Part shown: positions 8,365 to 17,037 of the stretch, in pieces
How positions within the stretch are numbered: position 1 is the stretch's first letter
How the letters are laid out: each line of letters begins with the position of its first letter
Source: Pseudomonas sp. RIT-562
Lineage (GTDB): Bacteria > Pseudomonadota > Gammaproteobacteria > Pseudomonadales > Pseudomonadaceae
Length of the DNA stretch: 64,000 bases
Assembly (NCBI RefSeq): GCF_026241895.1
Contig: NZ_JAPJIV010000016.1
Coordinates: 95,572-159,571 of the forward strand
Direction of reading: 5' to 3'
Program-made: the position numbers and the translations under genes
The notes under the pieces: model-generated
Seen by the model: only the letters and a program-made list of their open reading frames with translations
The model's database searches: none
Told to the model about the DNA's origin: nothing

Positions 8365-8949
8365 TTATTGGCCCAGCACTTGGCCCACTGTCGGGTCCTT
8401 GAACAGGCGAGTCAACGCATCGCTCAACACGTCGCTGACCAGCTTGGTGTTGGTTTCCTGGTTAGGCGCCATGCCGAAACGTTGATCCAGGGAGGCGCCG
8501 TAGCGACCGCTGTAGCGACGATTGGCGTTCTGCACGTCGGAACGGAAAGTCGCGCCGATGGTGGCCTCGGTGACGTACATGCCTTCCTTGGGCGACTGAT
8601 ACTTCAGCTCGGCCAGGGTCACGGTCAATTGTGGCGCGTTATTGCCGCTGGAAACCGGGGTAAAGCCCAGCAAACGCACGGCCGCTTCGGCCTGGGCCTG
8701 CAACTTCGGCAGGATCTGCGCACCTTGCACGGTAATCGCGCTGGTCTCCGGGTACATGCCACCGCGAGTACCCAGGGTTGGCGAAGGGCGGCCATCCACT
8801 ACCCGCACCACCACCTGCTGGCCATGGCCAACTGGCGCCAGCTGAGTGGTCAGCTTTGGCTCCGGGTTCAGTTGTTGCGGGCTGTGGGCGCAGCCGACGA
8901 GGGTCAAACTGGTCACAGTGATCAAACCGAACAACAAGCGTTGCAACAT
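8365..8949 (-). CDS. YajG family lipoprotein
   Basis: A 194-residue predicted lipoprotein with lipobox LTLVGC near residue 20 of the chosen start. The mature part (GQQVVVRVVDGRPSPTLGTR and onward) matches the YajG family of outer-membrane lipoproteins, whose role is unknown. An in-frame upstream extension of 25 codons lacks a signal-peptide look, and GAGAGAAG precedes the ATG at 8949, so that start is used. Confidence 0.85.
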   Translation of the reverse strand: MLQRLLFGLITVTSLTLVGCAHSPQQLNPEPKLTTQLAPVGHGQQVVVRVVDGRPSPTLGTRGGMYPETSAITVQGAQILPKLQAQAEAAVRLLGFTPVSSGNNAPQLTVTLAELKYQSPKEGMYVTEATIGATFRSDVQNANRRYSGRYGASLDQRFGMAPNQETNTKLVSDVLSDALTRLFKDPTVGQVLGQ

Positions 8950-9147
8950 GCTCTTCTCTCCAGAATCAGGTACAGACAAGGCCGCAGTATAGCTGTGCGC
9001 TACAGTGGGGAACCAGCGCAACAATCAGGGAAAAGTCCCACAGACATTTCAGACGGCAAAGCCTGTCACACAGGTGTCATCGCCCATACACTTTCACGTC
9101 ACGACCCTGTGCCAACCTTCAGGCAGTCCCCAAGAAGGAATCTTGCC

Positions 9148-9381
9148 ATGCGCTTTCTCATTTCGCTGTTCGCCCCTCGCCCACTGCACCGCAGCTTCGC
9201 CCTGCTCGACCGCCAGGGTCGCTGCCAGGCGTTCAAGCAGTGCAGCCTGCAGCCAATGGGCGACGGCTGGGTCGAAATCGACGAGATCCGCCTCAACTGG
9301 CTGCACCAGCCACTGCCGCAAAGTGCCCGGGTGATCCAGCGCCAGCCACGTGCGCGGGCCCAGCGTATGCTGACCACCTGA
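9148..9381 (+). CDS. Small hypothetical protein
   Basis: A 77-residue basic protein starting MRFLISLFAPRPLHRSFALL. AAGGAA lies 8 bases before the ATG. No signal peptidase site or known domain is seen; the middle (GDGWVEIDEIRLNWLHQPLP) looks like a compact beta/alpha fold. It ends just before the long leader of mqo. It is likely a Pseudomonas-specific conserved protein of unknown role. Confidence 0.6.
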   Translation: MRFLISLFAPRPLHRSFALLDRQGRCQAFKQCSLQPMGDGWVEIDEIRLNWLHQPLPQSARVIQRQPRARAQRMLTT

Positions 9382-10118
9382 CCAGAAGCCGAACAAAAGT
9401 CATAAAACACGACCATTTCCCTGCGTTTCTTCGCTACAATCTCCCCCCGATTATAAGGACGTCTCCTGATCGGGCCCCGCAACATCGTCAATACGCCAGT
9501 ATTGACCCTCGACACCGCCCACAGAGAGCCGCCCACACAGATCGAGTGAAGCTGGCGTGCTTGCTGTTTCCTGAGCAGAACCCCTACTTTTCGCGAATCT
9601 GCAGAGCTGTCATTACGCTCGGTCACTGAGCTATTTGCCCGTTTTGCCTGTCATGTACTCCATGAAGGCAATCCATCCGGGCACAGTGCCAGGCTGGGGC
9701 AGCCCTTTTTGAGGTTCACGTCTTCAAAAGAGCGTGAAAAAAACGGGTTTTCACAACTTCACAAGAGTGTGGCGAGCAAATGAATAGTTTTGCGTCTGAA
9801 CATGCACCATTAGCGTCTGGAACAGCCCAACGACACAGGACCGAGTACTCCTCGAACACCGGAGCCTGAAGCCTGTCCGCTACGGATTTGGTTGCACAAA
9901 CGGATGTATCGACCATAAGTCGAATTGCCTCCCGCGCGCTGAAATGAGTTCATGTAGCTCATAAGCCCGGCCGGTAGCGTCCGTCGAAGTTGCGATAAAT
10001 TGCGAAGATTCGGACATGGCGATCCTGGCCATGGGTACCTGGGGCATCACTGACACGCCCCGTCACTCCTGGCAGCCATGCCGACAATTTGGTGCTGCAG
10101 ATTTTGGAGACGCGTTAA
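9382..10118 (+). other. Long 737-bp non-coding leader upstream of mqo
   Basis: No convincing gene is present. The stretch is less GC-rich than its neighbours. A possible -10 TACAAT is at 9435-9440, but the -35 is poor. Just after it lies a nested inverted repeat (CCCGAT at 9446-9451 with ATCGGG at 9469-9474, with AGGA/TCCT inside). A 29-codon ORF starts at 9780 (MNSFASEHAPLASGT...) but has no strong ribosome site. The region may be an mRNA leader, hold a small RNA, or be the scar of a lost gene. Confidence 0.4.
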
Positions 10119-11627
10119 ATGGCGCATAACGAAGCAGTCGACGTAGTACTGGTAGGGGCCGGCATCATGAGTGCCACCCTGGCTGTACTGCTCAAAGAGC
10201 TCGACCCCGCGATCAAGCTGGAAGTCGTCGAGTTGATGGATTCCGGTGCCGCGGAGAGTTCCAACCCGTGGAACAACGCCGGTACCGGTCACGCCGGGCT
10301 GTGTGAGCTCAACTACACGCCGCAGGCCGCCGACGGCACCGTCGACATCAAGAAAGCCGTGCACATCAACACCCAGTTCGAGGTGTCGAAGCAGTTCTGG
10401 TCGTACCTGACCCGTAAAGGCACCTTCGGCTCGTGCAAATCGTTCATCAGCCCGGTGCCGCACCTGAGCTTTGTGCAGGGTGACAGCGGCGTGTCTTTCC
10501 TCAAGGAGCGTTTCAACGTCCTGAGCAAGCACCACGCTTTCTCGGACATGGAATACACCGAAGACAAGGCCACCATGGCCGAGTGGATGCCGCTGATGAT
10601 GCCGGGGCGCCCAGCCGCCGAAGTGCTGGCTGCCACCCGCGTGATGAACGGTACCGACGTCAACTTCGGCGCCCTGACCAATCAATTGCTCAAGCACCTG
10701 ACCAGCGCACCCGATGCCCAGGTCAAGTACTGCAAGCGCGTCACTGGCCTGAAGCGCAACAACGGCGGCTGGACCGTCAGCATCAAGGACGTCAACAGCG
10801 GCAGCACCCGTGAAGTCGACGCCAAGTTTGTCTTCCTCGGCGCGGGCGGCGCGGCCCTGCCGTTGCTGCAGGCGTCCGGCATCGAGGAAAGCAAAGGCTT
10901 CGGCGGCTTCCCGATCAGCGGCCAGTGGCTGCGTTGCGACAACCCGGAAGTGGTCAAGCACCACCAGGCCAAAGTCTACAGCCAGGCAGCCGTCGGCTCG
11001 CCGCCGATGTCCGTGCCGCACCTGGACACTCGTGTGGTCGATGGCAAGAAATCCCTGTTGTTCGGACCTTACGCCGGTTTCACCACCAAGTTCCTCAAGC
11101 ACGGCTCCTTCATGGACCTGCCGCTGTCGGTTCGCGCCGGCAATATCGGCCCGATGCTGGCGGTCGCGAAAAACAACATGGACCTGACCAAGTACCTGGT
11201 CAGCGAAGTGATGCAATCGATGGAGCAGCGCCTGGAATCCTTGCGCCGCTTCTACCCTGAAGCGAAAGCCGAAGACTGGCGCCTGGAAGTGGCCGGCCAA
11301 CGAGTGCAGATCATCAAGAAGGATCCGAAAAAAGGCGGCGTCCTGCAGTTCGGGACCGAACTGGTCGCAGCCAAGGACGGTTCCCTGGCGGCACTGCTCG
11401 GCGCTTCACCGGGTGCATCGGTGACTGTTTCGATCATGCTCGAACTGATCGAGAAGTGCTTCCCGAACAAGGCTTCCGGTGAATGGGCAGCCAAGCTGGC
11501 GGAAATTTTCCCGGCTCGGGAGAAGGTCCTGGAAACCGACGCTGCGCTGTATCGCAAGATCAACACGCAGAACAACGTTGCGCTGGAGCTGGTTGAAGCC
11601 AGTAGCGAGACTGAAAGCTACGCTTGA
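10119..11627 (+). CDS. mqo: Malate:quinone oxidoreductase
   Basis: A 502-residue FAD enzyme of the inner membrane periphery that oxidises malate to oxaloacetate and passes electrons to quinone, an alternative to NAD malate dehydrogenase in the TCA cycle. The FAD-binding GxGxxS motif is GAGIMSATLA at about 13-22. The block SSNPWNNAGTGHAGLCELNY, with its NNAGTGHAG core, is diagnostic for Mqo. Length matches the family. GGAG lies 9 bases before the ATG. The gene stands alone, with an unusually long upstream leader and a strong terminator after it. Confidence 0.95.
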   Translation: MAHNEAVDVVLVGAGIMSATLAVLLKELDPAIKLEVVELMDSGAAESSNPWNNAGTGHAGLCELNYTPQAADGTVDIKKAVHINTQFEVSKQFWSYLTRKGTFGSCKSFISPVPHLSFVQGDSGVSFLKERFNVLSKHHAFSDMEYTEDKATMAEWMPLMMPGRPAAEVLAATRVMNGTDVNFGALTNQLLKHLTSAPDAQVKYCKRVTGLKRNNGGWTVSIKDVNSGSTREVDAKFVFLGAGGAALPLLQASGIEESKGFGGFPISGQWLRCDNPEVVKHHQAKVYSQAAVGSPPMSVPHLDTRVVDGKKSLLFGPYAGFTTKFLKHGSFMDLPLSVRAGNIGPMLAVAKNNMDLTKYLVSEVMQSMEQRLESLRRFYPEAKAEDWRLEVAGQRVQIIKKDPKKGGVLQFGTELVAAKDGSLAALLGASPGASVTVSIMLELIEKCFPNKASGEWAAKLAEIFPAREKVLETDAALYRKINTQNNVALELVEASSETESYA

Positions 11628-11638
11628 TCGTCGCGCAT

Positions 11639-11677
11639 AAAAAACGCCCCGTCCTCATTGAGAGCGGGGCGTTTTTT
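11639..11677 (+). terminator. Rho-independent terminator of mqo
   Basis: A 13-bp stem AAAAAACGCCCCG / CGGGGCGTTTTTT with a 13-base loop and T-run, 11 bases after the mqo stop. Confidence 0.92.
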
Positions 11678-11697
11678 ATTTTTGCTGAAAAGCCAGA

Positions 11698-11767
11698 GAT
11701 CGCAGCCTTCGGCAGCTCCTACAGAGTGAACACAAATTCCCTGTAGGAGCTGCCGAAGGCTGCGATC
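11698..11767. repeat. REP doublet (inverted pair)
   Basis: Two 27-bp arms in perfect inverted orientation (11698-11724 and 11741-11767) built on the GATCGCAGCCTTCGGCAGCT motif, separated by a 16-bp core. It sits between convergent mqo and the PA4642-family gene. Confidence 0.9.
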
Positions 11768-11775
11768 TTTTGATC

Positions 11776-12063
11776 TTAACCGCGGGCCTTGTCGATCAGC
11801 TCGATGTATTCTGCGGCGTTACGCTGATCCTTGATCTGATCGACAAACGTCTGGCCCTGCTCATCCTTGCCATCCAGGTCATACCCGGCCTCGACGAAAA
11901 ACGTCAGGAACCGTTCGAAATCATCGATCCGCAAGCCGCGATAGGCCTTGATCAGTTTGTGCAGCGACGGCGAAGTGGCGTCGACCGGCTCGAAATCAAG
12001 AAACAACTTGATCTGCTCATCGCCAATCTCGTCACCAATCACTTGCTTCTTATCTTTACGCAT
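11776..12063 (-). CDS. PA4642 family protein
   Basis: A 95-residue charged cytosolic protein (MRKDKKQVIGDEIGDEQIKL and onward) of the Pseudomonas PA4642 family. The C-terminal half (GYDLDGKDEQGQTFVDQIKD) resembles a degenerate ankyrin-like helix pair. The function is unknown. Its place next to mqo is the same as in P. aeruginosa, where mqoB is PA4640. Confidence 0.85.
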   Translation of the reverse strand: MRKDKKQVIGDEIGDEQIKLFLDFEPVDATSPSLHKLIKAYRGLRIDDFERFLTFFVEAGYDLDGKDEQGQTFVDQIKDQRNAAEYIELIDKARG

Positions 12064-12126
12064 TGCCGACTCCAGCTCGCAGACATTTCACGGGGCGGGC
12101 AGTTTACCCCTCACTTGGCGCCGCAC

Positions 12127-12612
12127 TCAACGCGGACGGACGCTGCCCGTGTGCAGATCGGCCCAGATATGACCGTTCGAGTAGCTGAGGAACTGGCAGT
12201 ACACCGTGTCGTTGCGCAACAAGTCGATCACTACCCGATACTGGGCCATTGGGTAGAAGAGCGTCAGGGTCTTGCTGGCACTGTCGTAGGTCGGCTTCTT
12301 CAAACTCTTGCTTTCGCCATCGAAGTTGACCAGCACCTGATTGATCGTTGCGCCCTTGTTCAGGGACTTGCCCTTGAGGCGGATCATCAGCGGTGAGGTG
12401 ACGGGAATGGGTTGCTGGTTCGACTGGCGCTGACTGCCCACCACCACCGAATAGTCGGTAACCTGGAGCAATTGTTGTTGCTCAGGCTCTTCGCCACGCA
12501 GGGTCAGGTCATCAGGGGGCAGGAACTGCGCGTGCATCGGCGCCGGGGCGGCGGCCAGGGGCAGGCTTGCGGTCAGTAACAGAACGGCGCAGCTGCGGAT
12601 CAAAAGGCTCAT
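12127..12612 (-). CDS. Secreted hypothetical protein
   Basis: A 161-residue protein with a clear signal peptide (MSLLIRSCAVLLLTASLPLAAAPA). The mature part is beta-rich with no known motif; a pair of FDGESK and KPTYDSASKTLTLFYP strands suggests an immunoglobulin-like or lipocalin-type sandwich. The start at 12612 is taken because it begins the signal peptide; the frame is open 40 codons upstream into a REP element, which is not coding. Likely periplasmic, function unknown. Confidence 0.7.
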   Translation of the reverse strand: MSLLIRSCAVLLLTASLPLAAAPAPMHAQFLPPDDLTLRGEEPEQQQLLQVTDYSVVVGSQRQSNQQPIPVTSPLMIRLKGKSLNKGATINQVLVNFDGESKSLKKPTYDSASKTLTLFYPMAQYRVVIDLLRNDTVYCQFLSYSNGHIWADLHTGSVRPR

Positions 12613-12639
12613 GACGGGCTCCCAACAAGAAGCTGAGCA

Positions 12640-12774
12640 CTGTAGCAGCTGGCGCAGCCTGCGTCCGGCGGCGCAGCCGTCGTAAACCCTGAATGCAGGG
12701 TTCAACTGAACGACTGCAGCGCCTGATGTCACGACGGCGGCGCCGCCGAACGCAGGCTGCGCCAGCTGCTACAG
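12640..12774. repeat. REPIN-like element of a second REP type
   Basis: Outer arms of 24 bp (12640-12663 CTGTAGCAGCTGGCGCAGCC..., complement at 12751-12774) flank inner inverted blocks rich in GGCGGCG and a unique core of about 60 bp. The arm differs from the GTAGGAGC family by GTAGCAGCTGGCGCAGCCTG. The element is 135 bp long. Confidence 0.8.
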
Positions 12775-12784
12775 ATCGCGGTGG

Positions 12785-13258
12785 TCAATCAAACTGCGCG
12801 CGCATCCAGGCATGGTATTCGGCCACACCAGGCTCGCCTTCACGCGGCGCCCAATCGGGGAGCTCACCCTCACCTACCGGGCGATATGGGCCGGCCTTGC
12901 ACTCGAACATCAGGCTGTCGGCTTCCAGCACCACCAGGCCATGAAACACACCCGTAGGCAGATCAACGCCGATGCTGTCGCCACCGGCCTGCAGGACGCG
13001 CTTGCTCACCACCGCGCCGGACTCATTAAAGATCAGCAGCCCAAGACGGCCCTTGAGCACCAACAGGGTTTCCGCCTTGTTATCACCCAGATGCCGATGA
13101 GGCGGGATATAGGTACTCGGCTGCAGACCTACCGCCATACGGTGACAGGCATCTTCCATCTGATGAAAGTTGTGATGCTGGCGTCCGCGCGGATTGGCCG
13201 CAGCTTTCTCGGCCAATTGCGTGAACAGCGTTTGATCAAGAAAGCTCGGCGTAGTCAT
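12785..13258 (-). CDS. WbuC family cupin-fold metalloprotein
   Basis: A 157-residue single cupin domain. The metal site is PPHRHLGDNKAETLLVLKGR (about 52-71), which carries two His and the Glu, with a further His in GVFHGLVVLE. WbuC-type proteins are found in O-antigen clusters and elsewhere; no reaction has been proved. It is co-directional with hpt, whose stop is 3 bases upstream of its ATG, so they form one unit. It was likely translated by coupling. Confidence 0.8.
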   Translation of the reverse strand: MTTPSFLDQTLFTQLAEKAAANPRGRQHHNFHQMEDACHRMAVGLQPSTYIPPHRHLGDNKAETLLVLKGRLGLLIFNESGAVVSKRVLQAGGDSIGVDLPTGVFHGLVVLEADSLMFECKAGPYRPVGEGELPDWAPREGEPGVAEYHAWMRAQFD

Positions 13259-13261
13259 TGC

Positions 13262-13819
13262 TCACATTCCTTTAACGGCAAAAATCCCGTTGGCGTTGCG
13301 CCAGTAACCCTTGTAGTCCATGCCGTAACCGAAGATGTAACGGTCGATGCAGGGCAAACCGACGAAATCGGCCTTGAGGTCCGGGCGAGCCTTGCGGTCG
13401 TGGTCCTTGTCGATCAGCACAGCGGTGTGCACCTTGCGCGCGCCGGCGTGTTTGCAGAAATCGATGATCGCGCCCAGGGTGTGACCTTCATCGAGGATAT
13501 CGTCGATGATCAGCACGTCACGGTCGATGAACGACACTTCCGGCTTGGCTTTCCAGAACAGGTCACCGCCGCTGGTTTCGTTGCGATAGCGGGTGGCGTG
13601 CAGGTAGGAGGCTTCCAGCGGGAACTGCAAATGGGTGAGCAGCTTGCCGGCGAAAATCAGGCCGCCGTTCATCACACAGAACACCACCGGATTGCTTTCA
13701 GCCAGTTCTTCGTTGATGTGCGCACCGACGCGGGCGATGGCCGCCTCGACTTCAGCTTCGGTGTACAGGCAGTCAGCCTCTCGCATGATTTGACGGATAT
13801 GCTCGAGATCAGCGGACAT
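13262..13819 (-). CDS. hpt: Hypoxanthine-guanine phosphoribosyltransferase
   Basis: A 185-residue cytosolic purine-salvage enzyme that joins PRPP with hypoxanthine or guanine. The PRPP-binding motif DVLIIDDILDEGHTL is at 101-115, and KDHDRK with the C-terminal FGYGMDYKGYWRN segment completes the HGPRT pattern. The start at 13819 is preferred to an in-frame site 13 codons upstream, which adds a low-complexity leader; GGAGAGCGCC precedes it. It diverges from upp, so purine and pyrimidine salvage share one intergenic region. Confidence 0.92.
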   Translation of the reverse strand: MSADLEHIRQIMREADCLYTEAEVEAAIARVGAHINEELAESNPVVFCVMNGGLIFAGKLLTHLQFPLEASYLHATRYRNETSGGDLFWKAKPEVSFIDRDVLIIDDILDEGHTLGAIIDFCKHAGARKVHTAVLIDKDHDRKARPDLKADFVGLPCIDRYIFGYGMDYKGYWRNANGIFAVKGM

Positions 13820-13981
13820 GGCGCTCTCCGGGGGTTGGGAATCAGGAAAAGCGGGCAAAGGTACGCATCCCGCACGGCCAGATCAAGCGTTTGTGGACTA
13901 ACGTACTGTATGTCTATAGGACAACACCCTCGGATAGATTAATCTAGGCCGGTTTTTTTGCCCGCCGCCGGAGCTTTTCCC

Positions 13982-14620
13982 ATGCCCATCCTCGAGATCC
14001 GCCATCCGCTGATCCGTCATAAACTTGGCCTAATGCGCCGTGCAGACATCAGCACCAAGAACTTTCGCGAGCTCGCTCAGGAAGTCGGTGCCCTGCTGAC
14101 CTATGAAGCCACCAAAGACCTGCCCCTGGAAGCCTACGATATCGAAGGCTGGTGCGGCACCGTGTCGGTCGAGAAAATCGCCGGCAAGAAAATTACCGTG
14201 GTGCCGATCCTGCGCGCCGGTATCGGCATGCTCGAAGGCGTACTCAGCCTGATCCCGGGCGCCAAGGTCAGCGCCGTGGGCGTGGCCCGCAATGAAGAAA
14301 CCTTGCAGGCTCACACCTACCTGGAAAAACTGGTTCCGGAGATCAACGAGCGCCTGGCGATGATCATCGACCCGATGCTGGCCACCGGCAGCTCCATGGT
14401 TGCGACCATCGACCTGCTGAAGAAAGCCGGTTGCCGCGACATCCGCGCCATGGTGCTGGTGGCTGCGCCAGAAGGCATCGCCGCTGTCGAGAAGGCTCAC
14501 CCGGACGTGACCATCTATACCGCCTCGATCGACGAACGCCTGAACGAACACGGTTACATCATCCCTGGCCTGGGCGATGCCGGTGACAAGATCTTCGGCA
14601 CCAAGCAGAAGGACGCTTGA
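13982..14620 (+). CDS. upp: Uracil phosphoribosyltransferase
   Basis: A 212-residue enzyme that makes UMP from uracil and PRPP. The PRPP loop IIDPMLATGSSM is at about 128-139, and the C-terminal GDAGDKIFGTK uracil-binding segment is present. GGAG lies 8 bases before the ATG at 13982; a further in-frame start 8 codons upstream is less likely. uraA follows after 2 bases, so uptake and conversion of uracil are co-expressed. Confidence 0.95.
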   Translation: MPILEIRHPLIRHKLGLMRRADISTKNFRELAQEVGALLTYEATKDLPLEAYDIEGWCGTVSVEKIAGKKITVVPILRAGIGMLEGVLSLIPGAKVSAVGVARNEETLQAHTYLEKLVPEINERLAMIIDPMLATGSSMVATIDLLKKAGCRDIRAMVLVAAPEGIAAVEKAHPDVTIYTASIDERLNEHGYIIPGLGDAGDKIFGTKQKDA

Positions 14621-14622
14621 GC

Positions 14623-15897
14623 ATGCAGGATGAGTTCAACGATCCGCTCTGGCGTACGGTACTGTCCGGCGCGCAGATGCTGTTCGTGGCCTTCGGCGCC
14701 CTGGTCCTGATGCCGCTGATTACCGGTCTGGACCCCAACGTCGCGCTGTTCACCGCTGGCCTGGGGACGATTCTGTTCCAGATCGTCACCGGCCGGCAGG
14801 TCCCGGTATTCCTGGCGTCGAGCTTTGCCTTCATCACCCCGATCATTCTCGCCAAGGGCCAGTTCGGCCTTGCCGCGACCATGGGCGGCGTGATGGCGGC
14901 AGGTTTCGTCTATACCTTCCTCGGTCTCGCCGTGAAGATCAAAGGCACCGGCTTCATCGACCGCCTGCTGCCACCGGTGGTGATTGGCCCGGTGATCATC
15001 TCCATCGGCCTGGCCATGGCGCCGATTGCCGCCAACATGGCGATGGGCAAGGCCGGCGACGGTAGCGAGCTGATTCATTACCAGACGGCGATGCTGATTT
15101 CGATGCCGGCCCTGCTCACGACCCTGATCGTAGCGGTGTTCGGCAAAGGCATTTTCCGCCTGGTGCCGATCATCTCCGGGGTGCTGGTGGGCTTCGCCAT
15201 GGCGTTCTATTTCGGCGTGGTCGACACCGCGAAAATAGCCGCCGCGCCCTGGTTTGCGATCCCGCACTTCACCGCACCGGAATTCAACTGGCAGGCGATC
15301 CTGTTCATCGTGCCAGTCGCCCTGGCGCCTGCGATCGAACACATCGGCGGGGTAATTGCCGTCGGCAGCGTGACCGGTCGCGACTACCTGAAGAAACCTG
15401 GCCTGCATCGCACCCTCTTGGGTGACGGCATTGCGACCACGGCAGCCGGACTGTTCGGTGGCCCGCCCAACACCACTTATGCCGAAGTGACTGGCGCGGT
15501 GATGCTGACCAAGAACTACAACCCGAAAATCATGACCTGGGCGGCGATCTTCGCGATCAGCCTGGCGTTCGTCGGCAAGTTCGGCGCGCTGCTGCAAAGC
15601 ATTCCGGTGCCGGTGATGGGCGGGATTCTCTGCCTGTTGTTCGGTTCGATCGCGGCAGTGGGGATGAACACGTTGATTCGCCACAAGATCGATCTCGGCG
15701 AAGCGCGCAACCTGGTGATTGTTTCGGTCACGCTGGTGTTCGGAATTGGTGGGGTGCTGGTTGGCACAGGCACCGGACCGGACGATTTTGGCCTGAAGGG
15801 CATTGCGCTGTGCGCGGTGGTGGCCATTGCGCTGAACCTGCTGCTGCCGGGAAATGACAGCTGGAAGCACAAGAAGGCGGATGAGCCGCTGATCTAA
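14623..15897 (+). CDS. uraA: Uracil permease (NCS2 family)
   Basis: A 424-residue inner-membrane transporter of the nucleobase:cation symporter-2 family, with about 14 membrane segments. The family block around APAIEHIGGV (helix 8, with the substrate-binding Glu) and GLFGGPPNTTYAEVTGAV (helix 10) match UraA. It imports uracil with protons. Placement 2 bases after upp supports uracil over xanthine. A TTG two codons upstream is in frame, but the ATG at 14623 is the normal start. Confidence 0.92.
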   Translation: MQDEFNDPLWRTVLSGAQMLFVAFGALVLMPLITGLDPNVALFTAGLGTILFQIVTGRQVPVFLASSFAFITPIILAKGQFGLAATMGGVMAAGFVYTFLGLAVKIKGTGFIDRLLPPVVIGPVIISIGLAMAPIAANMAMGKAGDGSELIHYQTAMLISMPALLTTLIVAVFGKGIFRLVPIISGVLVGFAMAFYFGVVDTAKIAAAPWFAIPHFTAPEFNWQAILFIVPVALAPAIEHIGGVIAVGSVTGRDYLKKPGLHRTLLGDGIATTAAGLFGGPPNTTYAEVTGAVMLTKNYNPKIMTWAAIFAISLAFVGKFGALLQSIPVPVMGGILCLLFGSIAAVGMNTLIRHKIDLGEARNLVIVSVTLVFGIGGVLVGTGTGPDDFGLKGIALCAVVAIALNLLLPGNDSWKHKKADEPLI

Positions 15898-15930
15898 CCC
15901 TTTCGATCTTTGGTGCCTGACATATTGCTA

Positions 15931-15993
15931 TCGCGAGCAGGCTCACTCCTACAGGTATTGCGTTGGACCTTGTAGGAGTGAGCCTGCTCGCGA
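15931..15993. repeat. REP doublet (inverted pair)
   Basis: Inverted arms TCGCGAGCAGGCTCACTCCT... (15931-15953) and the complement (15971-15993) with a 17-bp core. It lies between convergent uraA and hemH and is the same REP type as the doublet at 4156. Confidence 0.88.
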
Positions 15994-15998
15994 TGCTT

Positions 15999-17024
15999 TT
16001 AGAGGGCCAGCGGCGCTCGTTCACATAGGGTGGCCAATGCCTTCGCCCATTGCGGGTCGTCATTGAGGCACGGCACCAGCACCAACTCCTCGCCCCCCGC
16101 TTCGCGAAACTGCTCCAGACCGCGATCACCAATCTCTTCCAGGGTCTCGATGCAATCGGCGACAAACGCCGGACACATCACCAGCACCTTCTTCACCCCC
16201 ATTCCGGCCAGCTCATCCAGACGGGCTTCGGTGTAGGGTTCGATCCACTTCGCCCGGCCCAGGCGCGACTGGAATGACACCGACCATTTGCCCTTCGCCA
16301 ACCCCATCCGCTTGGCGAACTCCGATGCAGTACGCAGGCACTGCGCGCGATAACAGGTGGCCAATACTTCTGGCGAAGCATTCTTGCAGCAGTCTTCATT
16401 CTTGAAACAGTGCTGCCCCGTGGGATCGAGCTTGGTCAGGTGGCGCTCGGGCAGGCCATGAAAACTCAGCAACAGGTGATCGTATGGCTGCGCAAGGTGC
16501 GGCTTGGCACTGGCAACCAGCGCGTCGAGGTATTCCGGCTCATCGTAGAACGGCTGCAGCACCGAGAACTGCACATCCAGCTTGCGCTCGCGCACGACCC
16601 GCCGCGCCTCCTCGATCACCGTAGTCACGGTGCTGTCGGCAAATTGCGGATACAGCGGGGCAAGGGTAATTTGCTTATGGCCCTGGGCGACCAGTTGCAG
16701 CAGCTTCGACTCGATCGATGGTTCGCCGTAACGCATGGCCAACTCAACCGGCCCATGGGTCCACTGCGAGGTCATGGCCTGCTGCAGTCGACGACTGAGT
16801 ACCACCAGTGGCGAGCCCTCCTCCCACCAGATCGAGGCATAGGCGTGAGCCGACTGTTCCGGGCGCTTGATCAGGATCAGCGACACCAGCAGGCGACGCA
16901 CCGGCCATGGCAGGTCGATCACATAAGGGTCCATCAGAAACTGATTGAGGTAACTGCGCACATCCGCCACCGAAGTGGAGGCCGGAGAGCCCAGGTTGAC
17001 CAGAAGCAATGCGTGAGCGGTCAT
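15999..17024 (-). CDS. hemH: Ferrochelatase
   Basis: A 341-residue enzyme that inserts Fe2+ into protoporphyrin IX, the last step of heme synthesis. The signature LLLSFHGLPERH is at 184-195 with the catalytic His189; the C-terminal acidic block ETLEEIG, next to CPAFVADC, is present, as is SRLGRAKWIEPYT. The ATG at 17024 gives the usual start (MTAHALLLVNLGSP). It lies 13 bases downstream of the SDR39U1-type gene, so it is probably transcribed from the divergent promoter region near 17.95-18.13 kb that carries a LitR-type direct repeat. Confidence 0.95.
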   Translation of the reverse strand: MTAHALLLVNLGSPASTSVADVRSYLNQFLMDPYVIDLPWPVRRLLVSLILIKRPEQSAHAYASIWWEEGSPLVVLSRRLQQAMTSQWTHGPVELAMRYGEPSIESKLLQLVAQGHKQITLAPLYPQFADSTVTTVIEEARRVVRERKLDVQFSVLQPFYDEPEYLDALVASAKPHLAQPYDHLLLSFHGLPERHLTKLDPTGQHCFKNEDCCKNASPEVLATCYRAQCLRTASEFAKRMGLAKGKWSVSFQSRLGRAKWIEPYTEARLDELAGMGVKKVLVMCPAFVADCIETLEEIGDRGLEQFREAGGEELVLVPCLNDDPQWAKALATLCERAPLAL

Positions 17025-17037
17025 GCAACGTCCTATT

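Noticed and set aside
9716..9916. 66-codon minus-strand ORF in the mqo leader
   Set aside because: No ribosome site, no motif and odd codon use; reported only as part of the gap.
10047..11300. 417-codon open frame opposite mqo
   Set aside because: Antisense shadow; mqo is certain on the plus strand.
14554..15870. 438-codon open frame opposite uraA
   Set aside because: Low-complexity His/Gln/Arg/Asp-rich translation typical of an antisense shadow of a membrane protein gene.
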